In this document: positions 23,488 to 36,700 of the stretch, piece by piece
Numbering within the stretch: position 1 is the first letter of the stretch
Layout of the letters: each line of letters begins with the position of its first letter
Source: Magicicada septendecula
Taxonomy: Eukaryota > Arthropoda > Insecta > Hemiptera > Cicadidae
DNA length: 64,000 nt
Direction: 5' to 3'
NCBI GenBank assembly: GCA_034769895.1
Contig: JAWRYS010001480.1
Location: 62,001-126,000 of the forward strand
Program-made: the position numbers and the translations under genes
Notes under the pieces: generated by a model
Told to the model about the DNA's origin: nothing
The model's database searches: none
Seen by the model: only the letters and a program-made list of their open reading frames with translations

Positions 23488-25070
23488 ATGATTACGCGAA
23501 GTCAGTCAAGAATGGCGACTAATAATCCCAAAAGCCAGGAGTTTGATATCAACAACGAATTGAATATAGAAGGACAGGAGGAGAGTACGACGCCAAGCGA
23601 CGACGTCAGCGCGGGAGAATCAGAGATAACGGCGGGGGGACAGATTTCCCAACCTGGTGAAATGAATTTACAAATGCTATTTGAATTCTTTAAACAACGA
23701 GATGAGAAGATGACTGAGAAATTAGAGCAGCAAAAGAATGAAATTAAACAACAGACGAGAGATGATCTAAAACAAATACAGGAGGAATTAAAACGGCACA
23801 ATGAAGAACAGATTAGCAAAATAAAATTAGATTTACAGGATTACGCTAAGAAGTGGGAGGAGAAAATCAGCGATCTACAAAAAAAGAGTGAAAGTGGAAT
23901 AAAAGAGTTGAAAAATGAACTGAAGAAACAGGTGAGAGAGAATAAAGAAGTGAGAGAGAAGGACCGTCATAAGTGGCAGGAAGCCATAAATCATACACAG
24001 AAAACAGTCGAACAGATCGATCAAAAACTAGATAACCATATCCAAGACACGAATAATAGAAACGAAGAATGGAGAATACAGAATAACATAACACAACAGC
24101 AACAAGAACAAGGTGAAGCTGTCAATGTACTTAAACAGAAAATCGTTGAAGTTGACGACCGACAGCGTACAGCAGAACAAAAGACCACGATGACGGAGAA
24201 AGAAAAAGACGTAATAATTGAAGAATTAAAAAGCCACATCAACCACATTAAAAGCGGACAAGAGAGACTGCAGCGACGAATAGCTGAAGCCGAAATTGGA
24301 CCGTCTACGAGAGTGAACGGGAACAACAACTGCGAGCTTAAGTACACCGGAACGGACAGTTTTCCCATTGAGTTTTTGAAGGAACTGTCTGAACTTCAAC
24401 ACATGTCCTATCCAACAGACAACGTTAAATGGATCGGAAAATATCTTGAGGAAGATGCAGCGATATGGTGGCGCATAGTACGTGATCAAATAAAGAACTT
24501 TGAAGAATTCAAGATCTTCACACAAAAATATTGGGGCCCGGAGAAACAAGACGATGTCAGGAATAATCTAGAGTACGGTCGTTTTGATTGGAGAGGAAGT
24601 ATGAGCGCAGTCCAATACATGGAGCGGCAACTCTTAGAGAGCCGACAATTAACACCTACGCTCACAGATCACCAATTAATTAGGAAAATTAGCGTCACTA
24701 TCGACGTAAATTGGAAATTGCCTGCGTGACGAGAGACGTACGAACTATTCAAAACTTGGAGTCATTAATTTCAGAATATGCGATGATTCGACAGAGAAAT
24801 CATAGAGAAGACGGATTCGGACGACACGGCGAGAAGTTGAATGACCGAAATACGAGAGGGGTGGTGCAGAATCAACACGCCGCTGTAAGCAAGGTCACAG
24901 AACTGAAGCCAACCCACTGGCAACACAGAAAGGGTGATGGTGGTAATTATAGACAATTCCAAATATTCGGTGAAAAGCCGACTGTAAATACAGAATTCGT
25001 TAACAATAGCGCCTCCACGTCAAACGGTAAAGAAAGCGAGGTGAAAGAAAAAAAAATTAAGTGGGATTAA
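23488..25070 (+). pseudogene. element B Gag, frameshifted
   Basis: ATG at 23488 follows about 145 bp of leader. The 413-codon first frame has a long Glu/Lys/Gln-rich coiled coil (residues about 60-270), then a capsid-like segment with EEDAAIWWRIVRDQI and the KYWGP and YMERQLLESRQL motifs of retrotransposon Gag (about 285-405). A one-base shift near 24711-24729 moves the remainder into another frame ending at 25070 in a basic tail (KEKKIKWD). No CCHC zinc knuckle is visible in any frame. In the cell Gag would form the particle that packages element RNA. One shift separates the two parts, so full-length Gag is not made from this copy. Confidence 0.75.
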
Positions 25071-25099
25071 ATAATCCACGTTATAATGTTACGAGACTG

Positions 25100-28000
25100 A
25101 CATACTTTTACCTGACTTGCGACGAGAATTAATCCTTGATGAACAGACACAATTAGAAAGACGCATTTCTAAATGCCCAGAAATAGTAATAAAATTCAAT
25201 AATGAAGTTACGGTAAACGCCTTAATAGACACAGGAAGTGCCATCAACGGGTTAGCCGAGGATTGGTTTGAGAGGAACAAACAACGCTTGCGCCCTTACG
25301 AGGAACTCCGCATGAAAACACACTAATTGTAAGTGCAGTTGGCGGGAAGTCAAAATTAATCCGTAAGCAAATTATGTGCGAAATTATTATTGATAATGTT
25401 AAGTTAGATTGTTTTCTTAGTAATACCGAATTTAATTAGGGACTGCATACTAGGTATTAGTTTTTTAAAAGAAGAGGGATGTGTTATTGATATGAATAAG
25501 GGAACCATCGAATTCAGAGGGAGGACTGGTGAACAGGAACTGCAATTACCTATCATACACATTGAACTAGTAGAAGAAGACTTGGACGGGATCGAGAGAA
25601 GGATAAATGAGAAAGTTGACAGTACGACATGTGAAGATGAAGTGACGAGAGAGGAACTTAGAAGAATCTTGCTAAAATGTAAAAATTTATTCCAGGAGAG
25701 TCCAGGATGGATGGATTGCTATGAACATGAGTTCAAGGTGACTGATGAAATACCATATTTCCAACGCGGGTGGCCAATCCCGATACCATACAAGGAAAAG
25801 GTGGATGCCGAAATCAGCAAAATGTTAAGGTATGGCGTGATAGAGAGATGTAATAGCCCGTATGTTAATCAAATGGTCACTGTAATCAAAAAGGATAGAA
25901 ATGTGCGACTTTGTTTGGATGCAAGAAGAATAAATAGCGTGACAGTTTCGGATTACGAAGGACCGACCCCCATTCAAGAAATTTTAGCGAGATGCAGCAA
26001 TATGAAGTACTTGTCAACGATTGATCTAACAAGTAGCTTCTGGCAAGTTCCGTTGAAACAACAGTGTCGGAATTACACAGCGTTTCCCTATGAAGGTAAA
26101 TGTTACAGATATACCGTCACACCATTTGGACTAAGCACCAGTTCCGCCGCACTGATGAGAGGTTTGGACATGGCCTTAACGGGCAGAGTGAAGGAAAGCA
26201 CTATCATATACGTCGACGATTGTCTGTGTTATTCAAATAATGTACGAACACATCTGAAAGACATTGAAACATTGCTCGTAAACCTATTAACAGCAAACCT
26301 AATGATAAATTTGGAGAAATCGCAATTTTTCAGCAAAGAAATCGCATACCTAGGGTACCAATTAACTACAAACGGTATACGTGTATCCAAGGAGAAGGTA
26401 GCGGCGATCAGGAAGTTCCCAACCCCAAAGAATCAAAAGCAATTAAAGGGATTCCTGGGTCTTACAAATTTTTACAATACGTTTACTAACAAGTACGCAA
26501 AAACCACGTGACCTTTGTTAGATTTACTCAAAAAAGGTAAGATGTTTAACTGGATGCCCGATCTTGACCGGTGTTTCCAAGAAGTTGAGGACCTATTTAT
26601 CGACACCATCATATTGAGTTTTCCAAAGATCAATAAGAGATATTTCCTGCAGTGTGATGCGAGTAATTTCGTGTATGGAGGCCAGTTATATCACCTGGAT
26701 GATGACAGAAACATCTGCGTCGTAGCGCATACCAGCAAGACTTTCAAAGGAGCTGAACGAAATTATTTTGCGACGGAAAAGGAGCTGCTAAGCACAGTTA
26801 GGTGCTTGGAGAAATTTCGAATCTACATTCTGGGACAGCCGTTGGCTATAATAACGGACAATAAAGTACTAATCTTAATGAGTAAATGTCACCTGAACAA
26901 CTCGAGGATCACACGCTGGATACTCAGCATTCAGGAATACAACTTCGACATCCTACACTGCAAGGGGAAGGAAAATATCGTCGCTGACATATTGAGCCGA
27001 TATCCAGAAATGACAGGGGAAGACCCAGTCGACGATAGTTTTGAATATCAAATAAATCACATAACAATTAAGATGAGTAAGGAGGTGAGCAAGATACTTA
27101 AAAACATCAAAATGTACCAGTCGGAAGACAAGAAATTACGTCAGATAATAACTGATCTGACGACAGATGGTAGTAATAAGTTGTGTAAATTTTATAAATG
27201 TATTAATAATAAATTATATAAAAAATGTAAGGGAAAATGGAAGCTATACGTACCGGAAAGCGTTACGGATAGACTCATTGAAGATATACATAGAATGTAC
27301 GGTCATGTTGGTAGTAAAAAATGCACAAAGCTATTACAGGAACATTTCACTTTCGACCAGATGACAAAACGTGTACAGGGATATGTAAAAACGTGTGACA
27401 CATGCCAAAGATGTAAGGATACAAATAATCGTAACTTGTTTGGTGGTACTAGACCATTTATGCCAACGAAGAAAGGTGATTTGATTAGCGGTGATGTCTA
27501 TGGACCTCTTCCAACCGCAGCAGCAGGAGTAAGATATATTTTGGTAATAGTAGACAACTTCAACAAGTACGTAAAACTATACACACTCAGAAGGGCCACA
27601 ACAATAGCTACGCTTCGTTGACTCCAATATATAAATGAATTTGGAAAGCCGAGGGCGATACTAACAGACAATGGCACCCAATTCACATCAAAACAATGGA
27701 TCAAAGGACTGGATGAGCTTGGGATCATACCTAAGTATACTGCAATAAGAAACACACATACAAACCTTGCCGAGCGTCTCAATAGACAACTAGGAAACTT
27801 GTTCAGAATATTCGTTGGGGATCAACGTACAAAGTGGTCAAGTTCATAAATACAATAGAATGCTGTATCAACGAAGTTTACCATGATACGATAGAGGTAA
27901 CGCCATACGAAGCGCACCACGGAATAAAGCCGAATCGCGTGTGGGAAAGATTCACAAAAGGAAACGCCGAATCAAAAGACGAGTCAGTAGAATGCCACCA

Positions 28001-28315
28001 AATCTTTGTGAGAATTAAACAAAAACGAGAGCGACATGCTATAAGCGAGTAAACAAAGCATGTAAACTGACAAAATTTCAATTGGGAGCCTTAGTGTTGG
28101 TGCGTACGCATTACCAGTCTGATGCGATGCAAAGGAAAATTGAGAAATTTTGCGAATTATACACTGGAACTTTTAAAATTAAAGAAGCTCTAGGAGAATC
28201 TACTTATGTCTTGGTTGACTGCCACAATGAAAACAAAATCCGTGGCAAATTCTATATAAGACAATTAAAACCATATTACGCAAAGAAAAATAAGAGTGAA
28301 GAAGCGAAGAGCTAA
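25100..28315 (+). pseudogene. element B Pol (protease, RT, RNase H, integrase), multiply broken
   Basis: Order and motifs are those of Ty3/gypsy Pol. The aspartic protease LIDTGSAING lies at about 25210-25240 with a distal ILGISFL near 25450, reached through two opposite frame changes (about 25320 and 25430). RT lies in 25492-26511, with LCLDARRIN and YVDD at 26209-26220. A TGA at 26509-26511 interrupts the same frame. RNase H (QCDASN, TDNKVL, KGKENIVADILSR) and the integrase HHCC finger follow, then catalytic SGDVYGPLP. A TGA lies at 27619-27621, followed by TDNGTQF and NLAERLNRQ. The frame shifts near 27825, and again near 28042 into the C-terminal domain ending at 28315. At least four shifts and two stops make it inactive. 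Confidence 0.85.
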
Positions 28316-29672
28316 TATACGTGCAAAATAAAAGTGTTTGTTATAGAGTGCGTATGGGTAGAATTAGGGTTGACGACCTAGTGAGAGTTGAAAACAAATA
28401 GAGAGAGAGGGAAGATACAGCACCCCTACTGGTGATAGACAAGTTGTAAACATCATTAAATGTACAACGCCGCTAAAAGGTTGGGACGAAAAAGGGAGGA
28501 GAATGTGAAAGCGGTCATTCACCATAGGACCGGTTGACAAGGATTTACAATGACAACATACCCCAATTCGTAACTGTTGTCGACAGACTGAGTTGTGTAA
28601 AATAAATATAACCTTCATATGAAACATTATTATAAGAATGGTATTAATTAAGGAAGAAATGGAATATTAATAAATGTATGTAATAACCGATTATATATAT
28701 ATGTAAACTTCATTACTATGCAACTATGGGAGCAGTAATCAAAACGTCACAATGACAAGAGAAAAAAAAATGTGTGGTTTGAGAACGGACAAAGGTAAAA
28801 ACGAAGAAACAGAAGAGCGGCAAACCTGAATGAAGAAGGTATTTGTAGTAGGTGCGAACGCAACCTACTGAGTGGTTCATTCAGAGTTGTCTTGGTCAAT
28901 TTGAACTTGTATTGATAATAACTAGCAATACTAAGTATGATACTATGTAATATAGAAATCGTATGTTAATTGATAAATGTATTTGTTATATCATTATGAT
29001 GAAACTAAAAAGTAACGTCTGAAGGGGAAGTACGAGCAACTGAGTTGCGTAATAGCAATAAAGTAGCAGCAATAAATTGCTAAGATTAAATTTTGAAAAA
29101 CATTTTATTATAAGCATAGACGGAACGATTACGAAGTGAATTAGATTAAATTTTACAATTGTACACATTTAATTTAATTTGTTGTAAATATTTTATACAT
29201 GTATTCAACAAAACTAGGTTTCGAATCACCTAATGATAAGAATAGCAATGAATATTTGTAATCTAAATGTATCATGTTTTAGAATTAATAATGAGCAATT
29301 GTGAAAGGAGCAATAAATTTTAGTAATGTTCGTAAGTAGCTAATAACAATAACTATTCACATTGTATATAAGTAATGATCGTATACGCATAAAGAATAGC
29401 CTGTAGGTAAGTTAATTGCTATTTATTTCTTTGATGTATGTAGGGGTTAATCAATTAACACACTAAAGCATAAGGTCATTCCATAACTATATATATCATT
29501 GTGAATGGATTCGTATTTCAATTTAAAAAGCAATAAATTCAATACTCAGTGTAAACCAAGAAAACGGTTAGTTAGGACTGTAGGTCAGACGGAAGGAATA
29601 TGTAGGTCACTATACTTGCTCCAATGGGAGATGACCAACACACTCGATGATAGTATGCAAGCAAGAGCGTAA
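28316..29672 (+). other. element B 3' internal region, non-coding
   Basis: AT-rich with stops in all frames. No envelope, chromodomain or other frame is recognisable. It is cut at 29673-29676 (ATCT) by insertion of the element C array and resumes at 55145 for about 48 bp before the 3' LTR. Confidence 0.6.
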
Positions 29673-29676
29673 ATCT

Positions 29677-31238
29677 TGACGATTTAAATTGTAAAAATAA
29701 TCAAGAAAATAAAAAATAAAAAAAAATTAAGGTTGCGAGCTATTAAGCCATTTAAATCTCACTGTAATAATATAAAAAACCTGTATGTACTCAGTATGAG
29801 AGGAAGCAGTAATTAGTTAGTACGAAGATACTCTAATAAAAAGACAAATTGTAAAGAGTTATTAATATCGTATTTAACCCTTGCTTGTTATCAGGCGCTG
29901 ACCTGTTGATTCCAGACTCGACATGTTTTCCGAGTCTTGTGTAAGTTAGAATAAGATAAAAAAACCTAATGTTAATAATTAAAAATCTGAAGACACAGAT
30001 AGTCGCTAAAACAACTTATTTAAATTATGTATATTTATTTAGGGATAGTTTGTATAAATAAAAATGTTAACTTAAAGAGAGACAGGGACTATATTCTCGC
30101 GCAGTAATTGCCCCTCTACCATTCTGTCCAGTACCAGACGAAGCGAGCAAAAAATCTCTCTCGCTATGGTGACTTCATACAGTACAGACGTACGAGCTAT
30201 GCTCTTACTCTATGTTACAGATACTTTCGTTTACCTTAATGTGGTATACAAGAAATTGCTGCTGAAAGCATATGTATGTGTTAACTAGTATAGCTATGTA
30301 AAAAACAAGACTTAAAGTGTAACTCGAAACAAAAAAAATGGTGTAACACAAGATGACTTCGAACTTCGGGAACTAACAACACTTCCAACATCATACCTGG
30401 AGATGTGAACTATCAGAACTCACAAACTCTAGTAGACACGACAGAATATGCAGATCAGGACATCCGAGAATCTACAAGTACCATCGTAGAAAGTTCAATC
30501 TACCCTGCGGACTTTTGAACCCTTTGATGACAAAGACCAGACCGAGATGACGACGGCGCTATTCCGGATTCCCAAGACGGACACCCCAGGACGAGGTTTC
30601 GGCATACCTATTAAAAGGTGACTCGATAGCCTGTCTATCAAGGCTTACTAATATTTGTTACACAACACACCTTAAAAGAGACTTTTCAGAGACTATTAAC
30701 TTTGTAAAGATTAAAAAATTAAATCTAAGAATTTAATGTAACTATTCAAACGTCATACGTTGTAACAGTTTATATGCTAATGTATAGTAATATAATTCAA
30801 GTAATAATACCATTCTTCAAATGGTTAAATAAAAGAAAGTCTTGCAAGCTAATATCATGAATTGAGTATAACTAAAAGTTTTAATGAATAAATACCGAAG
30901 GTTACCCGGATCCGAGGTATAGCTAAATAGAATCTATGTTGATCCCAAAGTTTAAAGAAAGCATTCAAATAACTTTAATAATTTAATTAGTAATGTCATG
31001 GGATCTGACAGTAAATGTTTTTAAATGTTAAATAAAGATAAGTCGTCTTGTTACACACATATAAGGAGTGCTTAAATCAATAGTATACCTTCCCATTGTT
31101 TCCTTACACAGTTAGTAAGTAATTTGTTATATTAATTATTTGTGATACATTCTGTTACAACGTAGGCAGCCCATCTAACTAACGGAGTTTAATTACGATG
31201 CGTTCCCTGGATTTGTAACGAGGCGATAAGACGTTACA
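29677..31238 (+). repeat. element C LTR 1 (5' outer)
   Basis: 1,562 bp, TG..CA ends. Compared with the other three it has private bases in its first about 900 bp: TTTAAATTG near the start, CGACATG, a TC deletion in the TCTCTC run, an AG deletion in ACAAGACTT, and TATCAAGG. In its last about 600 bp it agrees with LTR 4. ACATATAAGG near 31060 is a TATA candidate and AATAAA near 31030 a polyadenylation candidate. AGACTCG and CGAGTCT near 29911-29936 form a small stem. Confidence 0.92.
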
Positions 31239-31407
31239 AAATTGCGCCACTCTGCTGATTTATATAAAGTTGTTGTAAGCATCGCAACGCAAACAAAATT
31301 GCGTCACTCTTTAAAAAAAAAAAAAAAAAAAAAAAAGTTTTATTTGTGTACAGAGTGTCACAAACAAAATTGCGCCACTTGTGACATGTAAACAAAATTG
31401 CATCACT
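31236..31407 (+). promoter_or_regulatory. four ACAAAATTGCGYCACT motifs at the LTR/leader junction
   Basis: Copies start at 31236 (overlapping the LTR end), 31293, 31364 and 31392; the last reads ATTGCATCACT. The first occupies the place where a PBS should be, but no TGG triplet follows the LTR, so the primer is not a standard tRNA match I can name. A poly-A tract (about 31313-31335) separates copies two and three. The same set recurs in the other two units. These may be primer-site duplicates or leader RNA signals. Confidence 0.55.
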
Positions 31408-32269
31408 ATGCTTAAATAATTTGTATGATCAATAACTGAATATATATTATTGATCTATGCACTCAGAAAGTTCCCTTAATAACTTTAATGTTCAAAACAT
31501 ATTTAATATTTTATTAAGTTACGTAAATGATAGTATGTATAAGTTGAAATATCATTAGCGTCATACAATGCAAAAGCTATATGCCAGTAGGAACCTGCAT
31601 TACTCTATATAATTACTTGCATACATGAATTGTGAGTAAACATTACAATTGTGGTCAACCGAACAATCTGTAACAGGTTTGTTTACGACAATCCGTGACC
31701 TGTTGTTTCCTGATTCATTCTGCACAGTGTATGTCCAACATATAGCTTACATACACTCGTATGTGTAAAAAAAAAAAGTTAATACAAAATAACTTTGTTA
31801 ATAATAATGTAATTAAGTAGAAGTTCGTAATTTGTGAACAAAATAATTAATTTATTTAATTGGGAAAATATCTGAATCAAGGGAGTCAAAGTGTTGTCGA
31901 GCGTAATAATAATAATAGATTTGTTGAATAAGATTGCGCTCCCCTTCTCTTGTTTATACCGGTAGTTGTGTTATTCAGTCGCATTGTGTAGAGAACAATA
32001 AGAGTAAAACCCCCTTTCTCACTGACACACAAGATCCTTTGTTAACTAAATACAGAGGGTGACCTACATTCCAGAAAACAGCTGATCGGCTATTTAACTT
32101 GATGAACTTGATAAATATGTGTGTCGAATTTCTGTCTCTCCCTTAGAAGAGAAATGGTTCTTCTCTAATCTGTGTAAATTGATTACTTAAGAATTTATTA
32201 TATATATGTGTAATATATGTGTAGTGTACTAGTATTAATTTTAAGTACGTGCTAATGTGTTAGAACAAA
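31408..32269 (+). other. element C unit 1 leader
   Basis: About 0.86 kb of AT-rich leader before the gag ATG, with no open frame. It carries several of the variants that separate unit 1 from units 2 and 3. Confidence 0.6.
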
Positions 32270-33762
32270 ATGGCCCAATTTAACCCGGATTTGTTATTAA
32301 AAGACGAGCTGTCTTACGAAGCCCTTTTGCGGGGACTACCCCATGCTGATGTAACAGTCGCGGAATTACGAAGGTCAATTCGCGAATGTGGATTTGATGC
32401 GCCCGTGCAATTAAACTATCTAAGCCAACTCGATTATGAAAGCGAGAAAGAAATTTGTAATGCCAAGTATAGTGAACTATACTTATTGTCTCAAACCCTC
32501 CAAGACGAGAAATCTCCGGCAATAATTTTGCGGACTACCCAGAGAATAGAGCATTTAACCAGGTGAATAAAAAATTTGTCGATCTGGCCGAATCTCACAG
32601 AAATACCCGTTGATGTACAAAATCTAGCAGACGAAGCTCTACGCCGCTTACCTTCAATTATTAACGACCTAAGACGAAAATCCGACTCATTCAGGATGGA
32701 CGAAATAGAGAAATCATTAATGACATTACACATCTCCCCAGTACAATCCCCCACCACTGGTTTACCCCCGCCTAACACGGATCGGAACTCACCCATCGTA
32801 TCGCAAGTGCAAGCGAACCAAGAACAAAATACTGATACAGATGTAAATGCCCCTCCTCCCGAGCATTTTCAGTTTCGTCCCGGAAATCATGAATTGACCA
32901 CCACCTCCAATGGATCCAATCGCCCTCATCGAGGAATTACACCTATGAACTATAACGCGGATCTATACGGTAAAATGACTCATCCTGTGGAGAAGATCTT
33001 AACCGAAATCCCTTATACAGATGGCTTAAATGTTTCTAAATTACTAACATTCATTAGTTATCTTCTTCAGATAAAAGATCTACAGCAGCTGAATGACTGG
33101 CAAATTTTACAAGTTCTGTTACCAAAGTGTAAACCCCCGTTAAAAAATCGTGTCCTAGAAGCCCTAACCTCTACATTCCCAGTAGAAGAGCTACATAGCT
33201 CTATAATAAAATACTTTATTCCCACCGGCATCTATGAGGAAATAAAAAGAAAGACAGTACTCCGAGTACAAGGACATCAGGAGAGATTAGCTCACTACTA
33301 CATCTCCGATATTAGGGAGTCCTCTCGACTATTACGTGTAAGCTGGAATGAAACACAACTGGTGGACACCATTTTAATAGGCGTGTCACCTGAAGAAAGA
33401 TCTCGACTATCATTGATGAATAGACCCAATACAATTGCTGATCTAGAACAGTGCAGTATCCATTCTTCAAATGTATGGTACTCAGATCAAAATAGAGAAG
33501 CAATGAAAACCTCTGGAACTAATAGACATCAATTGCGAGCACTACTGCCTGATGTAACAACCTCGTATGAAAGACAAGTTTCTAGTAGACCTCACCATGT
33601 GCGCAAAGCTGGTAAGTTAAGTGTAAACCCAGATAAAGCGGAAACCAAGTACCCACCTCGCAGAAACCCACCTGTTATAATTGTGGCAAATATGGGCACA
33701 TAAGAAGAGAGTGCAAAAGTAAGCCATTGGAACGGAATAACCCCAATTCAAAAAACATGTAA
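32270..33762 (+). pseudogene. element C unit 1 Gag, with in-frame stop and a frame shift
   Basis: ATG at 32270 (ACAAAATGGCC context) opens a frame of 98 codons ending in TGA at 32564-32566. The same frame then stays open from 32567 to 33703, and composition and register show it is one gag interrupted by a nonsense codon. The central part (about 32990-33480) has a capsid-like helical segment. Near 33665 the reading must move back one base to enter a CCHC zinc knuckle (CYNCGKYGHIRREC) that ends at TAA 33760-33762 after a Lys/Asn-rich tail. The knuckle marks nucleocapsid. Both lesions recur in all three units. The shift lies in an A run, so an assembly error should be excluded before calling it biological. 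Confidence 0.8.
33750..33756 (+). promoter_or_regulatory. -1 frameshift heptamer A AAA AAC, unit 1
   Basis: In the zinc-knuckle frame the codons read TCA AAA AAC ATG TAA, so the heptamer is in the correct X XXY YYZ register and lies two codons before the gag stop. The pol frame is -1 relative to gag and open across this point. This is the classic retroviral Gag-Pol slippery sequence. Confidence 0.75.
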
Positions 33763-36700
33763 GGCAGGGAGACCCGAAAACCTGTGTCTTCCGCAGCTAC
33801 TCGAAATTGGGTAAACTAAAAGAAACCAATAATAATAATAATGAATTATTCTGTAACCAAGTAAAAAACAAAAAAGGTGCGAAAGAAATCGACCCCTATG
33901 TGAGAGAATTTCGTGAAAAGTGTAATGCGATTAATAAATGTAAATGGAAAAAAATCTACTACCATTAATACGAGTCGACTTAGGCGTTACATCCCCCATC
34001 GCCTTAATTGATTCGGGATCTAGTAGAACTTTAATCAGCCAAGAATTAGCGGACATGTTAGCTAAACATCATCTAGTAAAACGGAACCAACCAGTGAAAA
34101 TAAAGTGTGCTACCGCTGATAAACGTAAAATAAACATAAACCTGAGTATTACCGTTAAGGTTAAAATAAAAAACCTAACTTGGATGTTTACAATGTTAGT
34201 ATGTAAAGAATTAGGACCTGATTTAATATTAGGTGCAGATTTTATTAGTAAGACAGGAATGATTCTTGACATCTACGAGCAAGCATTTTATTTCAGATTT
34301 GACCGTACACAGAAACATAAATTTGATAGTAATGAAGATAAACATTGTTCATCTACTGCACATGTAATACACCAGGATTCAGATTTATCTCACCTAGAAA
34401 GGAGAGATAGAGTCAGAATACTAAAACTAATAAAAGAATTTTCCTCGGTTCTTACACCTAAACTAGGACTTACGGACCTAATAGAGTATAAAATTAATCT
34501 GAGTGATCAGAATGTAATACGACTATCTCCGTACAAGTTGTCGCCTCCCAAGATGGAAGTCATGCGAAACCATATCAAGTTGTTGGACCAAGGAGTCATA
34601 GAACCCTCTACGTCCCCATATTCTTCACCCTCCTTTTTAGTACCAAAAGGACAAGATAAACACCGACTAGTTGTAGACTACAGGCAATTAAATAAAAGAA
34701 TAGAATTTGAATCAATCCCTCTTCCAGACATCCACAGTGCGTTTCATTATTTTACTAAAGCTATGGTCTTTACGGTAATGGATCTGAATCAAGCTTTTCA
34801 CCAAATACCCCTTTCAGAAGAATCAAAACGTCTAACCGCGTTTGCAGTTCCTTTTAACTTGTATCAATTTACTAGGGTACCCTTTGGAATATCTCAAGGA
34901 AGTTCCGTATGTAGTAGACTATTGGAAAAGATATTTCACGACATTAAATTTAAATATGTGTATCACTATTTGGACGACATCGTTATATACAGTGAATCAA
35001 TGGAACAACATCTCAAACATTTGCGTGAAGTGTTATCTCGGTTACTAAGAGCAGGATTAACGGTGAACCCAAATAAGGTAAGTTTTGCCGTCCCTCAGTT
35101 TTCTTTCTTAGGACACATCGTGAAAGCGAATGGAAAGGTAAGCATTGACCCCGAACGTACCCGTGCTATTAGAGAATTTGCACCCCCACGAGATGCAAAA
35201 GGTATAGCCCGATTTTTAGGTATGGTGAATTATTTCCACAAATATATTCCCCATCTTGCCGAAATAGCAGCACCCCTAAACTCCTCACGAAAGAAGGGAA
35301 CGAAGTTCGAATGGAGCTCAATACATCAAAACACGTTTGAGCAATTTAAAGAAAGTATTATATCTCCCCCAGTTTTGCAACTAGCTGATTTCACAAAACC
35401 ATTCGTCGTGCAAACCGACAGTTCCAGTGTAGCGTTAGGTGCAGTGATATACCAAGAGATAGATAACTGTAGACTACCAATTAGTTATGCATCACGAACA
35501 CTGAGCGATCAAGAAAGAAAGTATTCCGCATATGAATTGGAATGTTTAGCAATTGTTTTTGCGTTCGAGAAGTTTAAACCCTTCCTAGAACATAAAGAAT
35601 TCCTTTTGGAAACCGACAATCAGGCGTTATCATGGTTATTGAATCATCCTAAACAATTAGGACGAATTGGCAGATGGATATTGAAATTAAACTGCTACAA
35701 ATTCAGAGTGCAGCATATTAAAGGTACTCAAAATGTAGTCGCCGATACCCTGTCCCGTATGTTCCAGTCACCCACTAAAACTTCCGAAAACATAGTGAAG
35801 CCGGAAATAGCAAGTGCTAACGCCGTAATTACTGAATTCCCCCTTGCCTTTACAAATATTGCCCTGTATCAACAACAAGACCCCTTACTGAAGCCTATTA
35901 TAGAACAACTTACCCAAGGTATTAAATCCGAGAAGTACGTATTGAGTAAGAATGTACTGTGTCTCAAGATAAGAGACGGAAAGGAATTAAGAATAATAGC
36001 CCCGGATGTAATTAAGCCCATGCTGATGGAATACTTCCATTCATCTACCATAGGAGCCCATATGGGAATCAATAAGACAATACATCGTATTCGAAAGGAA
36101 TATCATTGGAACAATATGAACTGCGAAATAGCTAACTTCGTAAAGAAATGTTCATTATGCGCCCTTAGTAAACCCGCTAGAAATACTCAAGTAAGCCAAT
36201 TGATTTCAGAAGTCCCAAAGACTCCTTTTTCGAAACTTTATCTAGATTTCTCAGGTCCGTATCCACGATCCAAATCAGGAAATACCATGTTACTGATCTG
36301 TGTAGATTCGTTCACCAAATTTGTTGGATGTATCCCATGCGATGAGCATTAGCGTCGACAACAGTTAAAATACTACAGGAAAGACTATTTAAAGACTACG
36401 GTACTCCAGTACGTATAGTATCTGATAACGGTCCACAGTTTAAAGCAAAAGAATTTAAGAATATGTGTTTCAAGTTAGGGATAGACCATATAACCACTAC
36501 AGAGTATCGACCGCAAGGCAATATTGCTGAAAGGTATCTACGAAACCTCAAATCTGCGCTAATCGTCTATCATGCTAACGATCACACATCGTGGGACCAA
36601 AATCTATCCTGGATTCAATACGCGTTTAATTCAGCTTACCACGAAGGTCACAAGTCGACCCCGTTCGAGTTACTATACAAGTATCGACCAAACCACCCTT

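Noticed and set aside
23502-24549. Several minus-strand frames opposite element B gag
   Set aside because: Shadows of the long Glu/Lys-rich gag frame.
32280-32796. Minus-strand frames repeated in each element C unit
   Set aside because: Opposite the gag frame; repeated because the unit is repeated.
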